NCBI GenBank assembly: GCA_025403435.1
Contig: CM046347.1
Span: 22,332,597-22,396,596 of the forward strand
Length of the DNA stretch: 64,000 bases
Source of the DNA: Artocarpus heterophyllus
Taxonomy: Eukaryota > Streptophyta > Magnoliopsida > Rosales > Moraceae
Reading direction: 5' to 3'
The notes beneath the pieces are model-generated. The model did no database searches, was not told where the DNA came from, and saw only the letters and a list, made by a program, of their open reading frames with translations. The position numbers were made by a program, and so were the translations under genes. The first letter of the stretch is position 1. Each line of letters opens with the position of its first letter. This document shows positions 1 to 10,834 of the stretch, one piece after another.

Positions 1-264
1 CATGGTTTATTTTTCCTATGGACTTTTAAATGTTTTAGGACTGTTTTAATTTCTAGAATTTTGTTTCGTAAATACTTTACTATGCTTATCTTTTATGCTG
101 TTTTCAAATTATGTGGATAGTTAAATATTTTCTTGAGACTTTACTTGCATGCTTTTTCTGGGACATTTCCTTGAGTGTAAGTGGTTTAATGGAATTGTTT
201 ATTTTGAATAATGAATTGAACAAAAAAGGAATGGTTATTGTGACGTCTGTAAGGGGGTGTTACA
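1..264 (+). mobile_element. 3' part of a Ty3/gypsy-type LTR (element G)
   Basis: The segment ends in GGGTGTTACA, and about 230 bp downstream gypsy gag-like coding sequence begins. Its last 120 bases resemble the last 120 bases of the LTR ending at 23328; both contain a GTGACGT(C/T)(C/T)GTAAGGG stretch. It is read as the end of the 5' LTR, cut by the window edge. The short ORFs inside have no family resemblance. No clear primer-binding site is seen right after 264. Confidence 0.55.
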
Positions 265-489
265 GCCATGGAATCAAAGTCGTTTTCTGTTTCGAATACA
301 CATCGCCACATATCTATTTCAAGTCATCGAAGTAGGTATGTTTTGGTTAAATAGATGTTTATGTAAGATTAATGATAAGCATAAGGTTCAAAATTTAAGT
401 GTCTTAATGCATAATTTTAGTAATGGAATCTTGCCTCATTCTTGGTATTGAAAGTTCATTCCTAAACTTATAATTCCACTAGGAAATCA

Positions 490-820
490 AAAATGAACAC
501 CTCAAAAGGACTTAAGCTCGTGCTCAAGCTAACGCCAGAGCTGGAAGGCCGAGCGATCTTAACCTAATGGCAATGATTGCTGGCCTTCAAAGACAACTTT
601 AAGATCAAAGAAAGGAGATTAAGGAGCCTAGAAGCAATGGTCATGGAGGTGAAGGACAAGGTGAAAATGTACCACCTCCTCTAGAATGACAAGGTGGGGT
701 AGCTCCATCCCCTATACCTGAGATAGTAACAAGACCTGCTTATCAAGAACCCTTATTGGTTAGGTAGAGGCGTGTTAAGCTTGTAGATTTTGAAGGTTCC
801 ACCGAGAAAGTTATAGTGCG
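490..820 (+). pseudogene. Ty3/gypsy gag, N-terminal fragment (element G)
   Basis: Translation with several stops gives a gag-like N-terminal region: a short hydrophobic/helical stretch (MAMIAGLQRQL), a Gly-rich linker, and a basic segment running into VDFEGSTEKVI. This matches the entry to the gypsy capsid domain, where a DFxGSTxP motif precedes a WLKxIE motif. The WLKMIE motif is missing here and appears at about 3485, so the gene is interrupted between them. Several Gln and Arg codons have become stops. The reading is by eye; the family is known, but the N-terminus is poorly conserved. Confidence 0.55.
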
Positions 821-3469
821 TTATATATGCAATATTTATGTTACAAGGATTTTGTTAAATCCAAATTTTGTAATAAATATTCATGAAGAAAATATTTAAA
901 GACATTAAGATGAAGGTTGAATGATGAAAAAGTGAAAAGAATGCTAGAAGTAAAACTATCGAAGAATCTGTCATAGCATATTCTATAACAAAAATACAGT
1001 ATGAGAGTTATGTCAAATAAAACAATGCAGTGTAGGACTCATACTGAATAAAAACTATGGATAATTATGGAAGATTGTGGAAGCAAGTGGAAAGCTATTG
1101 GAAGCATACTGATAGTGTAGGAAAACTTTTACACAGTACAAACTTGGATGCAAAAATTCAAAGAAAAGTCAAACTTTTCTTCCCCAAAAGTATGGAAAAT
1201 TGCACACAATTCTAGATCCAAAACGTCCATATTAATCATGTTTAGAAGCAACTCTCAACCATCAATCATGTTTAGAAGCAAATCTCATCACTTTGGAGAA
1301 GGTCTCAGGAAGTTTTGAGGTAAAAACCTAACCTACCTTAAGTGTGCTTTATGGAATTTCAAGCTTTAAGTATGGGTTTTTATTAGTTATGCAATGAGTA
1401 TGGTTAAAATATGGTTTGAATCCATTTTTCATGGAGAATAAGAGGTTTATGATTGTTAAAGAGCATAATAGTGTTTTGGAAACGTTTGAACACAAACCTA
1501 CGTAAGGTTACGTTTTGATTAGTCATGCATATCAAGTGTTTGTTAAATGTTATGAACTATGGTATGAAAGGGAAATTATATGGCATGACTGGTTGGTGTA
1601 TTATGTGTATGAGGATATGCCAAAAAGGCTAAAAATAGACCTACACACATGAGAAAACAAATTTGTTGCTGATTTTGTTGCAACAGAAGTTATAATAGAT
1701 TTCAAAAATTGTGTTTTTGAGGCATTTAGAGGTTGAACTGATTTCTAAGCTTAACATGATATTTATTGAAAACAACAAGGTGAACAACTTTTGTTGAGAA
1801 AGTTTCCTTGAATTTTTATTGGTTCAAGTTGAAAAGGAAGGTTTTCAATTCTGCTCACTTTGAAAAGTGGGTAAATGTCCCTCAAGATGTTTGATTTTGA
1901 AAAAAAGTTAAATACAAAAGTTGTAGATCTCATCATAACTAATAGGTTTCATGAATGAGATTTTAGTCAATTCATGACAAAATTTGACTTATAAATTTCA
2001 TGAGATTGAATTACAAAGTTGTTTGGAAATGGTTTTTAAAACGAGCCCTGAGCTCTCCGAATTAGCTTTACACCTTTAAGTGAGAAATGTTTAGCACAGT
2101 ATTAAGCACAAAACCATACAATAAAATTACAATTCGATGATAATTTGTCTAAATTATGTAGTATGAAAATAGATTGACGATAAAGATTTAGGCTAATAAT
2201 CGGGTGTTATTTGAACACAAAAAAATGCTGACTAATAGAAGGAAAGGGTTAGGTTGGAAATGCTAGAATGGAATCCAAGTAAGTCTTGAACCTCACCTAT
2301 GGCATGAAAAATTTGATTTTCAAGTGCTATGTTTGATTTTCAATGCCTGATGCCTGATTGAAGAATGTTTGCATTTGTTATGCTTATCATGAAATGATAA
2401 ATGTTTGATATGTATTAAGTTAAAGTTCAAACTATGACAGGAAGCATATTCACTAAGATTACATGGTTGGCAATCTGAACATGAGAGAAAAGATAAAGAA
2501 GTGTCGTACCAGCCTCTTTAATGTCAGGTATTTAAAGTTAAAAAGTTTAAGCCTCTAGACCCAAAGAGTGGATCAAAAAGGTGTAGATCCTTGCCTGAGG
2601 GAAGGATCAAGTTAAGTTAAGTAAAGTTCAATTATGACCTCATTGTTTGATGGTCTTGCTCATTCAGTGCGTACACTTGGGCTCAAAGTCCAAGATAAGT
2701 AAAATAAAACTGAAGTTCATAATGAAGCATAAATGAAATCATACGTAGTGTATTTGCTTGTATTCCTTTATGAGAAATGTTTATGTGAAAAGTTTTATAA
2801 AAAACATTTTATGTAAAACATTCTATGAAAGATGTTTTATGAGAAAACATTTTCTAATAAGATTTTACGCGAAAACGTCTAATAAAGAATGTTTTGTGAG
2901 ATGTTTATAAAAGAACATTTTATGAACAAATTTTTTATGAGGTTTTGTGAACAACCTTTATGAAAACATTTTATAAAAAATATTTATGAGAAGGTTTTAT
3001 GAGAATGCTTTTACAGAAATGATTTATGAGAAATGATCTATGAAACGTTTTATGAAAATGTCTTGTAAGAAATGTTTTGTAAGATATGTTTGAACTTACT
3101 AAGCGAAAGCTCATCAAAGTTCCTTCATGCTATAGAAAATAAAGTAGAAAGACCTTATGAATGTGTAATAGGCTTGGTAAGGCGGTGGAACAAATATGAA
3201 GGTCAGGTTATGGATACTGCTAAGTTGTTTTTGCTGTATTGAAGAACTCTATAATTATTAAAGTATGAGGATATGTTTTAGAAATTGTGTTTCTGTGAAA
3301 GTTTATGTTGCAACAAAAGTCACAACAAATTTTAAGTATGTGATTAAGAGAAGAAAAAATTACTCCAGATTTTCTTTCTAGTAAGTAAGATTAAGATTAA
3401 GATTAAGAAATGAAGTTTAAGCAAGTTAAGTAACGACTCGGGAAGTCAAGTCATCAAATCAATGATCCC
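821..3469. mobile_element. Noncoding insertion in gypsy gag, probably a decayed LTR
   Basis: About 2.65 kb of AT-rich DNA without coding resemblance separates two parts of one gag gene, so it must be an insertion. A motif near 3095 (cttactaagc...agctcatc) resembles the 3' region of the gypsy LTR near 22735, which suggests a solo LTR. I could not place clean TG...CA ends or a target duplication, so the boundaries are approximate. Confidence 0.4.
2765..3095. repeat. Degenerate tandem array of TTTTATGAGAAAATG-like units
   Basis: About 330 bp is built from variants of a short unit containing TTTATGAGAAA and AACATTTTATG, repeated perhaps 15-20 times at irregular spacing of about 15-25 bp. It looks like a decayed minisatellite inside the LTR-like insertion. 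The unit length is not constant by eye. Confidence 0.55.
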
Positions 3470-3668
3470 TTGGTTGTTCAAGGATGGTTAAAGATGATTG
3501 AGTTCACTCTGAAGCTGATGGGTTTTATTGGGAATGAGAAGGTTCTTTGTGCCTCATACTGCTTAACAATGGAAGCTAGAATCTAATAGTGTAGGATCGA
3601 GCAGAGCAGGAATGTAAATGAAATGACTTGAGCCGACTTTGTTCTTGAATTCAATGAGAAGTTCTTTC
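3470..3668 (+). pseudogene. Ty3/gypsy gag, central capsid fragment (element G)
   Basis: Translation gives WLKMIEFTLKLMG, then EKVLCASYCLTMEAR, then DRAEQE and FNEKFF. This is the order of the retrotransposon gag capsid domain (PF03732-like). Frameshifts and stops lie between the motifs. The segment ends exactly at the start of Copia element A, and the same gag resumes at 15590 after that element, so it is the middle of three pieces of one gene. Confidence 0.75.
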
Positions 3669-5280
3669 TATTAGACATGCATGCCCTAAGGAGTAAAAAT
3701 GTAATAAGTTTTTAGAGACATTTTTATGAATAAAGAATCTGTTCATTATTTATATACCAAATCTTACCTCTTTAAGTTCATACTTATTGAATGTCTGTTA
3801 AGCAAACAAAAGTCTAAGACTATCGGTCTAAACCTTTAAGAATTGGGCATATGATGGACAGATTATGTGAAAGATGCAATTCTTAAGTTGACGGTCTAAA
3901 TCATAAGATCTACAATCGAGGGAATAAAGTTGGGTGCTTTAATCATATAAAGATTGTTATGTTGTCTATATCCCTATTGGGAGATAGTTTATCTTGACCA
4001 TCGGAGGTGGACTTCATGAATAGAAACATTGACACGTTGTCATAGGTGACGATGTGTTGGATCGGGACATAAAGTGAATTAATTTGGACAAATAATTTTG
4101 TCTCGGCTAATCGATTCACTTTAGATAATCATTTGTATTGTATCTTAATCCTGAGATGAATAGTGGGCCCGTTGTCTTGACTTATGTCTTTTGATGTACC
4201 GAAGGGTGACACCCACATCTTAATAGTGGTATGCATGCTGGTACATTGAAGGCATGACTCTTGGGAGTGTAGACCTATCATTCATAGATATGGAATCCAT
4301 AGCTCCTCTTTAGGAGTAGTGATATCCTCTTATATGCGTTATCCTATAATTGGAAAATTGGAGTGCTCAACCATTTGGATACATAGGTGTAACCGAATGG
4401 TATACTGTCTTTGGATGGTAAGTTTTTCGATGGTGAGATAATGGAACGTAAGATAAAAATAATCGAAAAGGTAAGACAGAACTTGTCCTTAAGCTGGTTA
4501 TGAATAATCTTATGGGGATACGATACACTATGATATATCATGGAGACTTAGCTATATGGGCTTCATAATTCTATGTAGTTCGAAAGTGCAGCTCCAAGCA
4601 TTTAGTGGAGTAGCATTGGAGTTGATAGTTATAAAATGTATATCTGGGATATTGGGTTTCATAATTATTGGAAGCTTGAACTATATAGGTCCATTTGGTC
4701 CCCTTTACTAGCTCACAACATCCTGTAACGATATGGCGTGCTTTTTCAATAATTGGTGACTTATGTTAAATTTATTAGATTGGTTGAAATTCGAAAGAAT
4801 CAAATAATTCATGTCTGTTTATCGGTTGAATTAATTTTGTGATAAAATTAATTCAAGATAAACTTGTTGAATTATTGGGATCAGATAATTCTTGTCTGTT
4901 TATCAGTTGATTTAATTTTGAATAAATTAAATCAAGATAAACTTGTAGAATTATTAAGAATTCATTTATTTTCCTAGAGATTATCTAGATAAAGTTGTTT
5001 TAATTAGATAACTTCTCTATTGGGTTATTTGAATTAAAACTGAGGTTTTATCCTATAGAATGTCGGGTGGAAAATAAAAGATTCGTTGAGATTTTTTCTC
5101 AGCAGGTCGGCCTGCTGATGAGGCAAGTTTAGCCTGCCGATTAGGCAGTTTAGCCTGCCAATGTGCGAAGGATAAGATTGTGCATCTTCTCATAGATTTT
5201 ATCAGCTAATGATCCGAATTTCATTTTGATTCAAATTTTTGATACCTAATCTGATAAGGACTGGCCCTAGACCCAACCTC

Positions 5281-5289
5281 TATAAATAG
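5281..5289 (+). promoter_or_regulatory. TATA box of Copia A 5' LTR
   Basis: TATAAATAG lies in the conserved context CCTCTATAAATAGGGAGTAAG, which is also found in the LTRs at 15191, 48687 and 56309. Transcription would be expected to start about 30 bp downstream, near 5311-5315. Family conservation supports it as the U3 promoter. Confidence 0.7.
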
Positions 5290-5312
5290 GGAGTAAGTCA
5301 CATAAGTTATTT

Positions 5313-5774
5313 AGATCAATTGAGAGATTAAGAGAGATACTCTACTGGTGAGAATCTAAAACTCCCTGAGAGCTCTTGTTCACAAATCACGAACACTAGC
5401 TTTGGATTCTCTCAATTGGTTGGAAGGAGAGTCACCTAGAGGAAGAGCTGTACGTGTGAGCCCACACTCACTCCAATCGTAGATAGAGAATAGCAAAGAA
5501 GACTAGTTGGTTGAGGCTCTTTTGGAATGTTACTTCTCTTCACAGATCAATTGAGAGATTAAGAGAGATACTCTACTAGTGAGAATCTGAAACTCCCTGA
5601 GAGCTCTTGTTCACAAATCACGAACACTAGCTTTGGATTCTCTCAATTGGTTGGAAGGAGAGTCACCTAGAGGAAGAGCTGTACGTGTGAGCCCACACTC
5701 ACTCCGATCGTAGATAGAGAATAGCAAAGAAGACTAGTTGGTTGAGGCTCTTTTGGAATGTTACTTCTCTTCAC
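5313..5774 (+). repeat. 231-bp tandem duplication inside the 5' LTR
   Basis: Copies 5313-5543 and 5544-5774 are almost identical and both begin AGATCAATTGAGAG. AGAT also occurs at the right edge (5775-5778), so a 4-bp microhomology bounds the duplication. It starts at about the predicted transcription start. The 3' LTR has only one copy, so it arose after insertion. Confidence 0.9.
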
Positions 5775-5912
5775 AGATTACGGGAGTTCTTCGGCATTCA
5801 AAGGTTAGTAAGATCTGGTTAATTTATGCATATAGCATGTCAAACTTATGTTTTAGAAAATACTCTGATATAAAATTTTTAAAATTCTGCTGCGTATTAT
5901 TTTTCCAACAAT

Positions 5913-5924
5913 TGGTATCAGAGC
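5913..5924 (+). other. Primer-binding site (initiator tRNA-Met) of Copia A
   Basis: TGGTATCAGAGC starts two bases after the 5' LTR and is the standard plant PBS complementary to the 3' end of initiator tRNA-Met. It is intact here and in element E. Confidence 0.92.
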
Positions 5925-6424
5925 CATGGTTTTTACATATAATTACGAGTTTGTGATCATACTATATGTATATATTTTGTGATCTTAATCTCTCCTATGC
6001 TTGAATTTAATTTTATAAAGAGTTGGCACTCTAGGATTCTATATAATTTTATATTATCATGGATTATGTGGTGAATCTTCATTAATTAATTATGGTTGAT
6101 TAAATGGTTGTTTAATTATTTATTAATTGATTAATCTATACCAGTTATAGTTTCTTAGAGGTTAGAATGTGTATCTAAGCTTTTCATGTAATTAGATGGT
6201 GGACTATCATCTTTGTCTAGGAATTATTATTTTTAAATTTGTAAGAATTTTGTAATTAAATAATTAATCGGAGAAGATGGATCTAGAAGGCGAATCTAGA
6301 AGATAGATGATGACACTCCAAGGTATTTCTTGAGTCTCTAATTTTATGTTTTTGAATTGTTGAAAATAAAATTGATGAATTGCATTAAAAATTGTATTTT
6401 CTAGAACGGGTGATTTCTACTCGG

Positions 6425-6615
6425 TCGGCATGCCGAACCCTCCAGTTCGGCAGGCCGATGGCCGCAAATCAGCAGGCTGAACGTGAGGTTTGGTAGACCG
6501 ACAGTGACGCAAAAATCAGGGGGCTCTGGCGGTAGGCCAAACTTCTAGTTCGATAGGCCAATCTGTCATGAATCGACATAGATAGGCAGGCCAACCACCC
6601 AAATCAGCTTGCCGG
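6425..6615 (+). repeat. Periodic palindrome array in the Copia A leader
   Basis: Degenerate 12-mers related to TCGGCAGGCCGA start at 6425 (TCGGCATGCCGA, a perfect palindrome), 6447, 6469, 6490, 6529, 6550, 6583 and 6604. Spacing is 21-22 bp except for gaps of 39 and 33. The inter-unit sequence is not conserved. The same array is in the leaders of E (49580-49781) and D (about 60905-61140). Confidence 0.85.
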
Positions 6616-6957
6616 CAGAGAGCTGAAAATTTTTTGAGAAAAGGTGCAGTTTTAATTTTATTTTTAGGGCAATTCTAAGAGACATTATGTAACACCCCGA
6701 AATCAATTTAATGTTATTGTAATGTAAAATGATGAATTAGTGTACCATAATTAATGTTTTAACGTTAATTTGATCATTTGATTAAATTTTGAATTTTGGA
6801 TTGTTTTGTTAATTTAATAAATTCTAATGATTTCTTATTGTTTTAAAACGTTATTTTGAGTTTTTAAAACACAACAGTTTGTAAAATGTTAAAAATATTC
6901 CGTTTTACAAAACCGTGGGTGGCACTTGGTTTTCGCACAGTAAAACCGCCCACCCTT

Positions 6958-7080
6958 TTTCTCTATTTATTCTCTCACTTCTCTCTCTTCCTCTCACTCT
7001 CTCTGATCTCTCTCTCTCTCTCTTGTGTGTGATCTCTCTCACTCTCCCTCTCGATCTCTCCTCTTCTCTCTCAATTTCTC
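6958..7080 (+). repeat. CT-rich low-complexity stretch
   Basis: Dense CTCTCT/TCTCAC repeats follow a TATA-like CTATTTATT. In LTRs such pyrimidine-rich tracts often lie just downstream of the transcription start. The Ser/Leu-rich ORF across it is not a gene. Confidence 0.7.
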
Positions 7081-7555
7081 CTCAAAATTTTGAATCAAAA
7101 TTCGAATCTAAGCTTCGGGTTAGCAAGGAGGAAGCTCGGGAACGCGATTTGGCAACCAAGAAAGCGGATTGAAGCTTCGATTCGAGGTTAGTTTTGAAAT
7201 TTCTAAACTTTTTCAAAATTTTCAATTTTTGTGCATTTTTGAAATCTAAGTTTGTTTGAGCTTAGAAAACCCTTGATTTGAGTTAAAGAAACTTAGAACA
7301 CCTAGAATCCAAGCTTAAATTGAAGAAAAACGGATTTGATTCAAGATTTTTCATTTTTCCTCATTTTTCCCATTTTTGGATTTTTGAGATTTTGTGTTTA
7401 AATCTTGTTTAAATGAGTTCAAAAGTGTCCAAACATGTTTTTCTATCATCTATGAATGTTTTCCATGCCCAAGATTTGAGAAAAACAGGTTAAAATCAAG
7501 ATTTAGATTTTGGGAGATCGAAAACTCGTGGCTGGAATTTCTACATTTTTCCAGT

Positions 7556-7678
7556 TTGGCAGGCCAAACTGCATGTTCGACAGGCTGGATTCAAGGGATC
7601 GGCAGGTCAGACTCATCCATTCGGCAGGCCGAACCTGGAGAATGACCGACCGACCGGACTTGGTTTTCGATAGGCCGA
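7556..7678 (+). repeat. Periodic palindrome array in the gypsy-type solo LTR
   Basis: Units start at 7556 (TTGGCAGGCCAA), 7577, 7599, 7621 (TCGGCAGGCCGA) and 7667, with spacing 21, 22, 22 and 46; a degenerate unit may sit in the gap. Motif and spacing match the arrays of the Copia family, although this LTR is otherwise unrelated to it. Confidence 0.8.
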
Positions 7679-9714
7679 ACTGTATAGTTTTGTGATTTTG
7701 TGATTTTTCACCCGTCTTCACCGTTTTGAACCCCGATTGAAATTCCAACCTTATAAAATGATTTTAAAGATACAAATGGCAGACTAGGACATCATGAAAA
7801 GGTTTAGTGACATAGAATGTCTCAAACTAGATATTGATCGACTTAGTGTGTATCTAGGATCGTTCGTGGATCCGCGGAGCTAACGTATAGCGACTGAGAT
7901 TTCAATGTGGGGCACTGGCATAAGTATCGAGGTAGGACTCCTACCCTCTTTTGGTAGCCTAGTTTCAAAATGATTTGGCATTGAAAAGGATTTCCATAAA
8001 AATGTTTTCAACGATTGATTGAAAAATGAGATTTTATCGGTTATTTTTATAAACCGTGAATTGAAGTGAACTTCATAATGAACTTCATAATGAATGTTAA
8101 TGAGAATATCTGGTAAATGGACTTTGTATGATAATAGAAATGAATATAAGGGCATGATGCCATATCAGAGATTGGGTCGTGTAGCGATCGACCTTGGGGG
8201 CAGATCCTGAAACCCAGCTGGGCCACTACTGTGGTGATATGCTTATGGTTTGCCTAGGATAAGGAAATAATGCATTTCTGGTCGACTGAATAAACTGTTT
8301 TGGTAAGAACGGTTTTATTTAAATTTATTTATTTATTTAAGGTTTCTTTTAATCAATTCCCTGAATAATGAGATTTTTCTTTAAATTAAATGATTTGATA
8401 AAATATAGTCCTACTGAGCCTTTTGCTCACATTTTCTGTGTTTGTTTTTAAATCTCCCCCTCTAGGTGGATTCCCATTTAAGTTCAGAGAAGACTCAATG
8501 AACAGGACTCAGGAGCAGTAGAAGGATTAGTAGATTATTTGTATTATCTGAACAAGGCATGTAATGTTTTAATTTTCCTTGTGTCTGGACTGCAGTTGTA
8601 TTATTATATTGTCAGTACTATGTGTGTGCACAAGTTGTGGGTCAGTGAGACCTATACTTGCGGTTTTTTAATATTTTATTATTTGCTTAATGTTTATGAA
8701 TTCTTTTACACAATGTAGTTTTGAAACTTTCACATTTTTATTACTTAACTTAACCCCTAAACTCTTGATTTTAATTAAATTTCTCTTTTAATTAATTCAA
8801 ATAATCTGCCATGTCACCTCCCGTACTCCAAGGTGTGACACATTAAATTTGGATATGACTGAAAATATGAAGTATTCGATTCGTACGGGATTGAAGACTC
8901 AAAGATGGACATTACATGATGAAAGATACAACCTAAGAATTCAAGGATGAAGAATCGATAATATGTTTCGATTATTCTCTTGTAATCTTTGTTTTCTATT
9001 CTTTAGGGTAAAACCATAATATTAAGGTTATTATTTTGCTTGTAGCTTTGATTGCCTATATTATAATATGATTTACCATGAATATTGATAACATGTCATA
9101 TAGAATAGGGAGTGCCGCTCATATTAAAATTATTCATGCATATTCTTAAAATAAAACCTTGACTTCAAAAGATTGAGTGGGAGAAGGTTTTCGAAGAGAG
9201 GACCTACGGCCTTCATTGTTGGTCCATAGGAAGAGCATGGTGGTCCCAACCCTTAGGAAGGGATTTCTATCATGTACCAGATTGGATCTTTGAGAGGATA
9301 AGGTACTTTAGCATGATTTATGGTTGCACACCCCTAAGTGGTGATTGTAAATCATGGATAAAATATTGAAATGATGGTTATACACTCACGTTAATTTTAT
9401 TATTAACCTCCCCTAGGAGCTCTATTAACAAAATTAATGGCCAAAGAAACGATTATTAATATATACTGGATCATACGGGTCCTGGATGGCATATATTAAT
9501 CAAGTAGGAATCCGTATTCCTGATTGAATTTGGCATGACTCCCCTAGGAGCTTGTTGAATTCTGAGTTGGGAATTATCGTTGTAAGGTTGTGATATTTTT
9601 AAGGTTTTGACACATAAACACATTTGTATGTTTTTACATGATTATGTTATCTTACTATATTATTATTGTATGTTTGCTTATGTTTAGTATATGATTCTTG
9701 ATTGTAGATTAAAA

Positions 9715-10557
9715 ATGTCAAAAAATGCTTTATTTTTGATACTTGACAAAAACCTATTGACCAAACAGAATTATAATGATTGAAAACGAAACTTGGATAT
9801 TGTCCTCTCCTTTGAGAAACTGAAATTTGTCTTAACAACCCCTTGTCCTCCCTAGCCTGCGGGAGATTCCACTAATGAGCAATTCCAAGCGTACGATCGC
9901 TGGAAAGATGCAAATGATCAGGTCTGCTGCTATGTTATGGCTAGCATGAATAATGTGCTGCAGGCTCAACATTAGGATTATGAGACTGTGAAGTAGATCT
10001 TGGATAATCTTGAAGACATGTTTAGAGGCCAAGCCATAACAAAGCAACAAGGGGCTCTTTGGAAACTTCTTAACTATAAGCAAAGGCCGGGGACATTTGT
10101 AAAGGAGCACATGATGTTGGTCATAGGTTACCTTGCTGAGGCTCAAACTAATGGAGCCGACATCGATGCTGAAACTCAGATAACTATGGTCTTTGAGACT
10201 CTATCAAAGGAATTTATTCCATTTAGAGCTACATTTAATTTAAGTAATAGGCGGAATATGACCTTAACAGAATTGATGAAACAGCTACAAGAGTTCGAAC
10301 TACTGATCGGGGAGTCTCCTACGGATGGAGAGGCAAATATGGTAACTACTTCTGGTTCCAATCTCAATTCTGGGAATGGAAAGAAGCAACGGGCCAAGAA
10401 TGGGAAATCTTCTATTCCTACTAGCAACAAGTGCAAGAAGAAGAAGAAGAAGAATCTGAAGAAGCTTAAGTGCTTCTTTTACGGGAAGATTAGGTACATA
10501 AAGAAGCATTGCAAGGACTTCCTTCCAAAGGAGGTAGGTGTGATCTTTTGTATTTAG
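9715..10557 (+). pseudogene. gag: Copia A gag (capsid/nucleocapsid)
   Basis: Gag would package element RNA. The start MSKN at 9715 is chosen by comparison with E (50736) and D (59936). The order is an N-terminal LDKNLLT...NLDIVLSF region, a UBN2-type helical region (about 9950-10290, with LSKEFIPFRATFNLS), a Lys-rich linker, and a zinc knuckle at 10471-10512. The knuckle reads CFFYGKIRYIKKHC: the second Cys and the His have both become Tyr, so zinc binding should be lost. In-frame stops occur near 9780, 9855, 9975 and 9993. A 1-bp loss near 10525 shifts the frame before protease. Confidence 0.9.
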
Positions 10558-10834
10558 AAACTTGTTTGGTTGAGGAATCTAGTGACATTTGGGTCATAGA
10601 TTCTGGTGTAACTAATCATGTTTATGTTTCTCTATAGGGGTTCAAAGAAACAAGAAGTCTGCTACATGAAGACTTTATGCTTCGGATGGACAGTGGATCC
10701 TTGGTCTTAGCGGAAGTAGCGAGAGATGTCCATTTTTTTTATAATTATAGGAATTTAATTTACAAGATTGTTTTTATGTTCCTAAATTTAAAAGGAATTT
10801 AATTTTTGTAGCTTGTTTATTTAAAGACTCCTAT
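10540..10834 (+). pseudogene. Copia A aspartic protease
   Basis: This part of pol would cleave the Gag-Pol polyprotein. The active-site triplet DSG is at 10599-10607 in the context WVIDSGVTNH, with the usual WxxDSGAxxH layout. Downstream are the LRMDSGSLV and FMFLNLKGI-like segments, but a CAG-to-TAG stop (SL*GF) and frame changes near 10730-10790 break the domain. The active Asp is retained. Confidence 0.8.

Larger units (their letters stand above)
3669..5910 (+). repeat. 5' LTR of Copia A
   Basis: It begins TATTAGACATGCATGCCC (family consensus TGTTAGACATG; the terminal G is mutated) and ends TTTTCCAACA. At 2242 bp it is longer than the 3' LTR (1915 bp), mainly because of a 231-bp tandem duplication at 5313-5774; smaller indels include about 38 bp present here near 4195 and absent from the 3' LTR. 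It carries a TATA box and a GC-rich palindrome cluster at about 5100-5165. ORFs inside are LTR noise. Confidence 0.9.
6688..8840 (+). mobile_element. Solo LTR (Ty3/gypsy type) in the Copia A leader
   Basis: It begins TGTAACACCCCG and ends AGGTGTGACA, with short inverted termini. It is flanked by a perfect 5-bp duplication, CATTA (6683-6687 and 8841-8845). Element E has the uninterrupted leader sequence (...GAAACATTAAATTTGG at about 49852), which proves the insertion. Length is 2153 bp, with no PBS, PPT or coding sequence, so it is an LTR-LTR recombination product. The ends are typical of plant gypsy LTRs (inference). It carries a CT-rich stretch (6958-7080) and a palindrome array (7556-7678). 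Confidence 0.9.

Noticed and set aside
6915..7172. Ser/Leu-rich ORF resembling a signal-peptide protein
   Set aside because: It is a translation of a CT-rich tract inside a solo LTR.
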